The notes under the pieces are model-generated. The model was not told the DNA's origin. It worked only from the letters and a program-made list of their open reading frames with translations, and made no database searches. 29,406 bases of DNA from positions 1 to 29,406 of the IMG/VR virus record IMGVR_UViG_3300023210_000156. The stretch is one strand, 5' to 3'. Source of the DNA: a virus. The position numbers and the translations under genes are program-made. Below, piece by piece: positions 19,241-26,512 of the stretch (the stretch's first letter is position 1; each line of letters opens with the position of its first letter).

Positions 19241-20577
19241 CAAATCATGAAACTTTATCAAAAGCAACAAAACAGTTAATGCTAAAAGAGCCTTTTTACG
19301 GGCTCTTTCTTATTACACTAAACAAAGTATGGAGAAAAGATCTTGATACAGCAGGTGTAAGTAAAAACGGCATGAATGCTCAATTAGCTATTAATCCAAC
19401 ATTCTGGGAAAATTTATCTCAAGAATACAAGATTGGTATTTTAAAGCATGAAGTATTACATATAGCGTTTCAACACCTATTATTAAGAGATTCTTATAAA
19501 AATAAGAGACTTTTTAATATAGCAGCTGATTTAGAGATTAATCAATATATTGATAGATCTTATATGCCTGGTGGCAGTTATCCAGATAAAAAATCTTATA
19601 CAGATGATACTAAAATCTTTATAGATGAGATTAAAAGAAAACTTGACGCAGGAGAATATACTACTGAACAAGCAAGAGATGAATCTCTAAAGATACCAAT
19701 GAGAGCATTATTTCTTGAGGACTTTGAAGATGAGCATGGTAATTCATTACAAACCAGAATGGGAACTGACTATTACTATAAGACATTGGAAAAAACAATG
19801 GATCAAAATGGTAAAAGTACATGTGAAAGTCTTAATGAAGCTATGGGTAACGGTTGTGATGGAAACACTGCTGGACATCCAGGAGAAAATCATTGGGAAC
19901 ATTCTACTTGGAATGAATTTGACGGACTTAATGAAGCTGATAAGAAGTTAATCCAAAAACAGATTGACTATCAGTTAAAGGAAGTAAGTAATCAAGTAAG
20001 TAAAACTAGAGGAACACTACCTGGAGAGATTAAGAACTACATAGACATGCTTAACCAAGAAGAACCTGCCAAATTTGATTGGAAAGGGTACTTAAGAATG
20101 TTTACAGGAGGTTCTAGTAAAACTTATACTAAGAAGACCAGAAGAAAACCTAGTAGAAGGTTTATTGGATCACCAGGTCTTAGAATAAAACAAAAGAAAC
20201 ATATTCTTGTTGCGATTGATACCTCAGGGTCTGTAAGTAGTGATGAATTAGTGGAGTTTTTCCATGAAATACATCATATGCATAAAACAGGTGCTGATGT
20301 GACAGTGATTCAGTGTGATACTGCTATCAGTCATATAGGTAAATACAAGAAGCCAGAAGATGGTCAAATCAAAGTACACGGAAGAGGAGGTACTAGCTTT
20401 CAACCAGTGATAGATTATTATAATGAGCATTCAAGAGATTTCTCATGTATAGTATATTTCACAGATGGAGAAGCTCCTAATCCAGATCCTGTAGCAAAGG
20501 GAAGAATGCTATGGGTATTATCAGAATGTTCGTCTATGAATGACAGTCTTCCAGGATCAGTAATACAGTTAAACTAA
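19237..20577 (+). CDS. Metallopeptidase-like/VWA protein (DUF2201 type)
   Basis: An HExxH metal site (HEVLH, residues 71-75) is followed by a conserved IAADLEINQYI helix, as in the putative metallopeptidase domain of DUF2201. The C-terminal third is a von Willebrand A domain with an intact MIDAS start D328-T-S-G-S332 (VAIDTSGSVSSDEL), a GRGGTSFQPVI loop and a final YFTDGEAPNPDP. The middle has a disordered, GN-rich segment. Such proteins work with a MoxR-type AAA+ ATPase, which is encoded next. A hairpin with terminator-like form lies inside codons 17-24 (19285-19308). Role in the phage cycle is unknown; remodelling of a protein complex is likely. Confidence 0.85.
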   Translation: MTNHETLSKATKQLMLKEPFYGLFLITLNKVWRKDLDTAGVSKNGMNAQLAINPTFWENLSQEYKIGILKHEVLHIAFQHLLLRDSYKNKRLFNIAADLEINQYIDRSYMPGGSYPDKKSYTDDTKIFIDEIKRKLDAGEYTTEQARDESLKIPMRALFLEDFEDEHGNSLQTRMGTDYYYKTLEKTMDQNGKSTCESLNEAMGNGCDGNTAGHPGENHWEHSTWNEFDGLNEADKKLIQKQIDYQLKEVSNQVSKTRGTLPGEIKNYIDMLNQEEPAKFDWKGYLRMFTGGSSKTYTKKTRRKPSRRFIGSPGLRIKQKKHILVAIDTSGSVSSDELVEFFHEIHHMHKTGADVTVIQCDTAISHIGKYKKPEDGQIKVHGRGGTSFQPVIDYYNEHSRDFSCIVYFTDGEAPNPDPVAKGRMLWVLSECSSMNDSLPGSVIQLN

Positions 20578-20592
20578 ATTAATTTAAAAAAA

Positions 20593-21792
20593 ATGAGCAA
20601 CGCAGTAAGTTTAAACATTGATGAGTTAAAAGAATTTTTAAGCCACATCATAAAGACAAATAAACAATTACAAATAGACGGTAAAAACCCTATATCTACA
20701 GAGGTTGTAGGTGAATCAGGTATTGGGAAAACAAGTACAATGCTTCAATTAGCAAAAGAGGAGAATTTAAACTATGTAAAGTTAAATTTAGCTCAAATTG
20801 AAGAATTAGGTGATTTAGTTGGATATCCAATTAGACAATTTCAAATGGCTAAGAATATGGCTAAAGAAGGTGAAGTAGCTAAATGGTCAATGAAATGGGC
20901 AGATGAGCATTTACTTGAAGATTATAGAAATAAAGGTTATAAATCAACAGGTAAATCACAAATGGGATATTGTCCACCAGAATGGATAGCAGACAAAGCA
21001 GAAGGTGGCATATTATTATTAGATGATTGGAATAGAGCAGATGTAAGATTTATTCAAGCTGTGATGGAACTAGTTGATAGACAAGAATATATTTCTTGGA
21101 AGTTACCTAAGAACTGGCATATTATATTAACAGCAAATCCAGATAATGGTGATTACTTAGTACAATCAATAGATTCAGCACAAAAAACAAGATTTGTTAG
21201 TATTAATCTTAAGTTTGATGCTGAAGTATGGGCTAAATGGGCAGAATCTGAAGATATTGACAGCAGATGTATTAATTTCTTATTATTACATCCTGAGACA
21301 GTAACTCAAGAGACTAATGCAAGAAGTATTACTACTTTCTTTAATGCTATTTCTAGTTTAGATAGTTTTGAAGATGATTTGCCTTTAATCCAAATGATTG
21401 GAGAAGGATCAGTAGGAGAGGAGTTTTCAAATTTATTTACTTTATTTATTAATAATAAATTAGATAAGTTAGTACATCCTAAAGTAATGTTAACACATGC
21501 TTCAGATGACCATGTTGTTAAACTTCTTACAGAAGCAATCGGAATAGATAATAACTATAGAGCAGATATTGCTTCTGTATTATGTACCCGTTTTGCTAAT
21601 TATGCTCTACACCATGCTGAAAGCAACACAATCAATCAACCTATAATTGATAGAATTACTAAATTAACTACTGATGATGTATTTGGAAATGATCTTAAGT
21701 ATTATGCTGTAAGAGAAATTTTAAATGGTAATAAGCAAAAATTTCAAAAGCTTATGATGAATCCTGAAGTAGTAAAAATGGCAACTAAATAA
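20593..21792 (+). CDS. MoxR-type AAA+ ATPase
   Basis: It is the partner of the VWA protein. Walker A is VVGESGIGKTSTML near residue 39-52, Walker B is GGILLLDDWNRADVRF, and sensor 1 is WHIILTANPDNGDY, with the following SIDSAQKTRFVSI segment carrying the arginine of the next AAA+ motif. This order is typical of MoxR/CbbQ-type chaperone ATPases. The C-terminal 150 residues form a helical lid. At 399 aa it has the usual length. The leader TTAATTTAAAAAAA precedes the ATG. The last base overlaps the next gene, so the VWA, ATPase and paralogue genes form one unit. Confidence 0.88.
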   Translation: MSNAVSLNIDELKEFLSHIIKTNKQLQIDGKNPISTEVVGESGIGKTSTMLQLAKEENLNYVKLNLAQIEELGDLVGYPIRQFQMAKNMAKEGEVAKWSMKWADEHLLEDYRNKGYKSTGKSQMGYCPPEWIADKAEGGILLLDDWNRADVRFIQAVMELVDRQEYISWKLPKNWHIILTANPDNGDYLVQSIDSAQKTRFVSINLKFDAEVWAKWAESEDIDSRCINFLLLHPETVTQETNARSITTFFNAISSLDSFEDDLPLIQMIGEGSVGEEFSNLFTLFINNKLDKLVHPKVMLTHASDDHVVKLLTEAIGIDNNYRADIASVLCTRFANYALHHAESNTINQPIIDRITKLTTDDVFGNDLKYYAVREILNGNKQKFQKLMMNPEVVKMATK

Positions 21793-22946
21793 TGACATAT
21801 AAGCTTAAATCAGCTTCTATAACAGATATTACAAGGCTTCCTTTTCCTAAGGAGCCTTGTAATTATGTTTATAAAAAAGAAGGACACGGAAATTTATTAT
21901 TTACAGGATTAGTATATTCTGTAGATGGAGAAACTTATAGTAAAATAACAAATATATTTAAAGGTAGTGATAAACACACTATAGTTAAAGGAGATAAGGT
22001 ATACGTATTACCTGGTCATTCATTATCCAAATCAAGGATAAAAGAATATCTCAAATTAAATAATGCAACTCTTACTGATGACATTACTAAAGCTACAGCA
22101 ATTGCTGGACTTGATGAACCAGCTGAAGATGTAAATATGTATGGTACACCAAAGTTAAATAGTTTATTTTTTGAACTTTCTAAATCAGGTTCATTTTGGG
22201 TTAAAGATCTAGAAGTTGATTATCTTGATAATTATTTTACAGAGTTAACACTTGGATTAGACTTAACACTTAGGACTGTATCAACTAATGATGCTTATAG
22301 TAATTTAAAACAATATGATGCTAATGGTGGTATATTTACTTATTATGATAAAGAGTTCATTACAGGTAAAGCAATGGAAATAATGTATTATATTCTTACT
22401 AACAAAGTAAAAGTTCTTACTGAAGATTACATTGGTGCTAATGCAAATTCAACAGTTAAGCTTGAAGATGATGAAGTTTATGAAAGTATTTATGCAATGC
22501 TAGATAGTAGTGATAGAAATACTAATAACATGGGTATAGAACTTTTAATACATGCTGATCTTAGAGGTAAAACTTTATATAAGCTATTTAAAATAGCACA
22601 AGATCATGGTTGGGTAGTAAATAGACACACTAAAAGTAAAAGTGTTAAACATTTTTTAAACACAACTGATTGGAACACTCTAATGAATTTAGATGAAGAA
22701 GGATTACTTGATTATATGAAAAGTAATGATAAATTAGAGTTAAAAGCAATTAAAGAATTAATCCCTACTATATATAGTAGTAACTTATATAGACTTGAAC
22801 GTTCTAATAATGATGAATTCTTTACTATAAGTCCTAAATCTACTACTGAAAAAGTAACTATAGTTCTTAATGAAGAATGGAATAAATACTTAGAGATTGA
22901 AGAAGATGAATTTATAAAAATAAAAGAAGATGAATATCACAAATAA
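21792..22946 (+). CDS. Paralogue 1 with BRCT-like segment (384 aa)
   Basis: I do not recognise a named family. Residues 67-106 (GDKVYVLPGHSLSKSRIKEY, then a KATAIAG strand) align with residues 55-94 of the next protein and have the shape of a BRCT-like core: strand, G/P turn, helix, strand. Both also share a C-terminal helical part (YAMLDSSDRNTNNMGIELLI here). It starts one base after the ATPase stop and overlaps its paralogue by 17 nt. A hairpin of 12 bp lies inside codons 14-23 (21831-21860). Position suggests a partner of the VWA/ATPase pair. Confidence 0.7.
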   Translation: MTYKLKSASITDITRLPFPKEPCNYVYKKEGHGNLLFTGLVYSVDGETYSKITNIFKGSDKHTIVKGDKVYVLPGHSLSKSRIKEYLKLNNATLTDDITKATAIAGLDEPAEDVNMYGTPKLNSLFFELSKSGSFWVKDLEVDYLDNYFTELTLGLDLTLRTVSTNDAYSNLKQYDANGGIFTYYDKEFITGKAMEIMYYILTNKVKVLTEDYIGANANSTVKLEDDEVYESIYAMLDSSDRNTNNMGIELLIHADLRGKTLYKLFKIAQDHGWVVNRHTKSKSVKHFLNTTDWNTLMNLDEEGLLDYMKSNDKLELKAIKELIPTIYSSNLYRLERSNNDEFFTISPKSTTEKVTIVLNEEWNKYLEIEEDEFIKIKEDEYHK

Positions 22947-24045
22947 ATTTGATGACAACATAATTATAACAAATATACCTGTAAGAAATGTACTTGCTGA
23001 TAGTTTTACATGGAGTATTGATAAGTTATCTCATGACTGGGTATCTTTTAAAGAAAGTAGTATTTCTAAAATATATACACCTAATCCTAAAGATAAACTT
23101 TATTTTTATCCTGGATGTAACGTTCCTAGATTTAAAGTAAGAGAATGGGGTAAGAAAAATAAAATAACTGTAACTGTAACTGAAGATAAAGCAAATGCAA
23201 AATTTGCATCTTCTAAAAGTTTCTATAAATATGTATCAGATGAATACTATACTAAAGTAAGTTTACCTGCTTTTATAAAATTTATAGAAATCAATTATGA
23301 TAATCACTATACCAATTATGATGAGCTAATATCAACTCTTGACACTTATAATAAAGATTATATACTGTTAAAAAGTCACATATCTGGTGTACATGTAATG
23401 CTACACAATACTTATAACAATAGAGAGACCTTGTATGATAAAACTATAGAAGATTTAGATCCTAATTATACACAGTATATGCGTTATCAAAAAGTAAATA
23501 TGAATGATTGGGTTCATTTTTATAATTTATGTACAGATCCAAATGTCTACTCACAACAATCTATCATTGGTTTAATTAATGAAGATTCAACAATAATCAA
23601 CTCAGAACTATATGAAGAATTAAAAACTATGCTTCAAGCAGATGACAGAAAAAATATAGTAATGGCTATGGAAATAATGGCTAGTTCTAATCTTAATCTT
23701 TCATGTCATTATGTAATGTTGCTACTAAGGGAATGTGGTGAAATTATGTACAGTTATAAAGAAAAAAATCATGTTAACTTTAAAAGCATGATAGAATTCT
23801 TAAACATCAAAAACCATTGGACTAATATTACAGAAGATATTATGATTCAAACTTTAATGGATAAAGAAGTTTTAACTATGGAGACTCTTACTGAAACATG
23901 TGAAGCTGTAAAAGCTGTAATGGAAAGAGAATCAAATACTAAACATTTTATTATAAGTAAAATAACAGTATCTGATGAAGTTAAAAACTATTTTAAAGAA
24001 CAAGCAATTCAACAAACAACTCAATTAGAAACTCAAGACTCTTAA
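22930..24045 (+). CDS. Paralogue 2 with BRCT-like segment (371 aa)
   Basis: This gene encodes a second copy of the same architecture as the preceding gene. The N-terminal segment DKLYFYPGCNVPRFKVREWG followed by EDKANAKFASSKSFYKY matches the paralogue, and the LQADDRKNIVMAMEIMASSN segment matches its C-terminal helical part. Overall identity is low, so the duplication is old. Like its partner it has no catalytic motif. BRCT-type domains bind phosphopeptides or DNA ends, so a bridging role in replication or repair is conceivable. The 17-nt overlap with the preceding gene supports stoichiometric expression. Confidence 0.7.
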   Translation: MNITNKFDDNIIITNIPVRNVLADSFTWSIDKLSHDWVSFKESSISKIYTPNPKDKLYFYPGCNVPRFKVREWGKKNKITVTVTEDKANAKFASSKSFYKYVSDEYYTKVSLPAFIKFIEINYDNHYTNYDELISTLDTYNKDYILLKSHISGVHVMLHNTYNNRETLYDKTIEDLDPNYTQYMRYQKVNMNDWVHFYNLCTDPNVYSQQSIIGLINEDSTIINSELYEELKTMLQADDRKNIVMAMEIMASSNLNLSCHYVMLLLRECGEIMYSYKEKNHVNFKSMIEFLNIKNHWTNITEDIMIQTLMDKEVLTMETLTETCEAVKAVMERESNTKHFIISKITVSDEVKNYFKEQAIQQTTQLETQDS

Positions 24046-24056
24046 AAAAATAAAAA

Positions 24057-25100
24057 ATGATAGATACAAAAACAATAAACACAAGTAGTCCTATAGAAAA
24101 GTTTTATGAAGATTACTTTTGCTTTAGTTATTCTAGCTTAAACAAACTAATCCACTCTGCTCAAGCTTTTTATAACTGGTACATTTTAAAAGAAAAAGAG
24201 GATTCTTTAGCAACTTATTTAATAGATGGGAAAGTAATTCACTGTTTAATTTTAGATAAAAAAATGTTTGATGACCAATTTTCAGTAATGCCAAGTGATG
24301 TACCTGGCGTTAGTAACAAAAAGGTAATTGAATTTATTTACAGGTTATGGCAAGAAACAAATGATCCATTAAAAGATCTTCATGATTATGAAGATGAAGT
24401 ACTTCAATGGCTTAAAAATAATGACTTACATCAAAAATTAAAAGATGATAAAGATTTAAAAAAAGTTGATGCTTTAACAGGAGACACTAAACGCTTAAAT
24501 AAAGTGTTTACTTCTAAAAGTATTAACTACTTTTCATATCTTAAACAATCAGAAAACAAAGATGTTATAGATCAAACAACTCTTGATAGATGTGAAGAAG
24601 CAGTAAATGCTTTGAAAACTAACAGAAAAGTTAGAGAACTTCTTAGAATGGGTGAAGAAACTTTTGAGTTAACTGAAGTACATAATGAAAAACCTCTTGC
24701 AGCTCAATTGCAAGAGTATCCGTTTGGGATAAAAGGTATAGTTGATAATTATATAATAGATCATGCTACTAAGAAAGTCTATATTAATGACTTGAAAACT
24801 ACAGGTAAAACCCTGAAAGAGTTTAAAGATAGTGTTGATTATTATAAATACTGGATGCAAGCTGCTATATATATGAGAATGGTTAAAGCTAACCATACTG
24901 ATACAGCTGATTACGAGTATGTCTTTCACTTTATTGTGATAGATAAATATAACCAAGTATACTCTTTTCCCGTTAGTGTTGAATCAATGCTTGACTGGCA
25001 ATCTCAACTAGATGGCATATTAAAAATAGCTAATTATCACTATACTAAGAAAGATTATACACTACCATATGAGTTCGCTTTGGGTCAAGTAACTTTATAG
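24057..25100 (+). CDS. PD-(D/E)XK nuclease (RecB/Cas4-like)
   Basis: The catalytic core is visible: GIKGIVDNYIID with D230, then VYINDLKTTGKTL with D245-L-K247, the D...DxK signature of RecB-type nucleases. A QAAIYMRMV segment follows, equivalent to motif Q/Y of that family. The first 200 residues are helical and contain SYSSLNKLIHSAQAFYNWYI, the usual helical substrate domain. No iron-sulfur cysteine cluster is present, so it differs from Cas4. In tailed phages such proteins act as exonucleases in recombination or genome processing. It lies 11 bases after paralogue 2 and 12 bases before an unknown gene. Confidence 0.85.
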   Translation: MIDTKTINTSSPIEKFYEDYFCFSYSSLNKLIHSAQAFYNWYILKEKEDSLATYLIDGKVIHCLILDKKMFDDQFSVMPSDVPGVSNKKVIEFIYRLWQETNDPLKDLHDYEDEVLQWLKNNDLHQKLKDDKDLKKVDALTGDTKRLNKVFTSKSINYFSYLKQSENKDVIDQTTLDRCEEAVNALKTNRKVRELLRMGEETFELTEVHNEKPLAAQLQEYPFGIKGIVDNYIIDHATKKVYINDLKTTGKTLKEFKDSVDYYKYWMQAAIYMRMVKANHTDTADYEYVFHFIVIDKYNQVYSFPVSVESMLDWQSQLDGILKIANYHYTKKDYTLPYEFALGQVTL

Positions 25101-25112
25101 TTACATAAAACC

Positions 25113-25694
25113 ATGGCAGTAAAAAAAATAAAAGATATATACCAGGGGTACTTTCAAAAAAGTAAAGTCTTTCTCTACCCGGTATTAGGATTAAAAAGAG
25201 GAAGCATATCTCCTATAAACACATATTTCTCATGGGAGGAAAATGTAACTATAGAAGATATTAAGTTGGTATGTTTGCACTATTTAAGAGATGATGATGA
25301 ATTTTTAAATTTTGAAGATAAGGGTTTATTAGGAAACTCTTTGTATGAAGATTACAAAGAAGTTGATCATGATAAAGCAGTATACATATTTAATTTATCA
25401 GAACATGAAAAAGATTTTAATCATGTAATAGCAGGAAGGTATTCAAAGATATCTAACTCATTGAAAAACAAGATTAAAAATTATTATGGACCAAGTACAG
25501 CTAACTATGCATTTATTGATAGTTACTTGTATCCTGAGAATTATTATGATACTTATGCTAAGTTCCTAACTACAAATAATGTTGATTTTCCAGGAATGGT
25601 TAATCTTCTAAAAGAAGTTGGTGAACTATGCAGTAAACCTAATTTTAAAAAAGAGGAATTAAAAATGTCAGTAAATGCTTTGAATTTAAAGTGA
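25113..25694 (+). CDS. Protein of unknown function (193 aa)
   Basis: I do not recognise this protein. The N-terminal half has a beta character and conserved-looking hydrophobic pieces (YFQKSKVFLYPVLGLKRGSI, VTIEDIKLVCLHYL). An acidic middle (RDDDEFLNFEDKG) is followed by KAVYIFNLSEHEKDF and a C-terminal helical domain. No nucleotide-binding or zinc motif is visible. It sits between the nuclease and polymerase genes, which suggests a DNA-metabolism or assembly role, but position is the only hint. Confidence 0.7.
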   Translation: MAVKKIKDIYQGYFQKSKVFLYPVLGLKRGSISPINTYFSWEENVTIEDIKLVCLHYLRDDDEFLNFEDKGLLGNSLYEDYKEVDHDKAVYIFNLSEHEKDFNHVIAGRYSKISNSLKNKIKNYYGPSTANYAFIDSYLYPENYYDTYAKFLTTNNVDFPGMVNLLKEVGELCSKPNFKKEELKMSVNALNLK

Positions 25695-25732
25695 TTATAT
25701 TTAATTTCGTAAACTAATCAAAATCAATAAAT

Positions 25733-26167
25733 ATGTCAAAAACCAACTGGCCTGAGCCAAACATGATGCTTGCAAAAAGTGAATGGGCTAAAATACCTTC
25801 ATTTAGTTTATTACCAATTACAGAGAATTGCCCTTTTGTAGAATGTCTCTATAATCCAATGGCTAAAACTTTAGCTATTATAGGTAAAAGTAAAAAGGAT
25901 ACTTTCCATATGATTCCAAGATTGGATGATAATGGTCATCCTCAAAAACTAAAAATAGGAGCTACTCAAGAAGAACCTTTTAAGAAACAAAGGGTTCAAC
26001 AGGAAAGTTATAGTGAATACTATCTTACTGATAAATCTGACGTAGAAACATTCATTAAGAATTTTGCAATCAATCATGAAGACTTTGATTATTCTACAGC
26101 TTTAGATATGGAAACAATGTCTAATCCTGATAAAGTAGCTAAAGGGCCTCAGATTATCAAACAATAA
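25733..26167 (+). CDS. Small acidic-ended protein of unknown function (144 aa)
   Basis: This unrecognised protein follows a well-formed A-rich leader and ends 18 nt before the terminator hairpin. The N-terminal half looks compact and beta-rich (SFSLLPITENCPFVECLYNP, TLAIIGKSKKDTFHMIPRLD). The C-terminal 45 residues are acidic and partly helical (KSDVETFIKNFAINHEDFDY). Two cysteines lie four residues apart but without a zinc pattern. Its own leader and terminator suggest that it may be expressed at a level different from its neighbours. Confidence 0.7.
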   Translation: MSKTNWPEPNMMLAKSEWAKIPSFSLLPITENCPFVECLYNPMAKTLAIIGKSKKDTFHMIPRLDDNGHPQKLKIGATQEEPFKKQRVQQESYSEYYLTDKSDVETFIKNFAINHEDFDYSTALDMETMSNPDKVAKGPQIIKQ

Positions 26168-26185
26168 ATTTTATTAATAGTCAAG

Positions 26186-26213
26186 AAAAGCAGATTAATA
26201 GTCTGCTTTTTTT
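26186..26213 (+). terminator. Intrinsic terminator in front of the 89-aa gene
   Basis: AAAAGCAGA (26186-26194) pairs with TCTGCTTTT (26202-26210) around loop TTAATAG, and T-rich sequence continues to 26213. The loop is identical to that of the terminator at 17359-17381. Downstream genes, including the polymerase, would need read-through or a new start. Confidence 0.85.
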
Positions 26214-26232
26214 GGCACTAATTTTTAAAAAT

Positions 26233-26502
26233 ATGAGTAAAAAAACATTTGTGCTTGTATCATATGTAGGTACACACCGTGAATATGATGCAACACTTGA
26301 ACCTGATGACATGCCTGATGAGAAAAGAAAACTCGTAACAGAAATGTATAATGAAAAAATAGATTTTAGTGAAAAACCTAAACTTATGCCTAAGGGTAAC
26401 GAATTATACTTGACATGTGTGAAACTATGTAAAGAACAGCATAGTAAAAATCATGGAAGATATGCTCAAATATGCAGAGTGCTTACAATAAGTAAACTTT
26501 AA
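26233..26502 (+). CDS. Small protein of unknown function (89 aa)
   Basis: I place the start at the ATG at 26233, 20 bases after the terminator; an in-frame TTG at 26212 would lie in the terminator T-run and is less likely. The product begins MSKKTFVLVSYVGTHREYDA, a hydrophobic strand followed by an acidic loop, and has a LYLTCVKLCKEQHSKNHGRY segment near the C-terminus with two cysteines and two histidines. Zinc binding is possible but not certain. It ends ten bases before the polymerase gene and is probably co-transcribed with it. Confidence 0.65.
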   Translation: MSKKTFVLVSYVGTHREYDATLEPDDMPDEKRKLVTEMYNEKIDFSEKPKLMPKGNELYLTCVKLCKEQHSKNHGRYAQICRVLTISKL

Positions 26503-26512
26503 AAACTACTAT

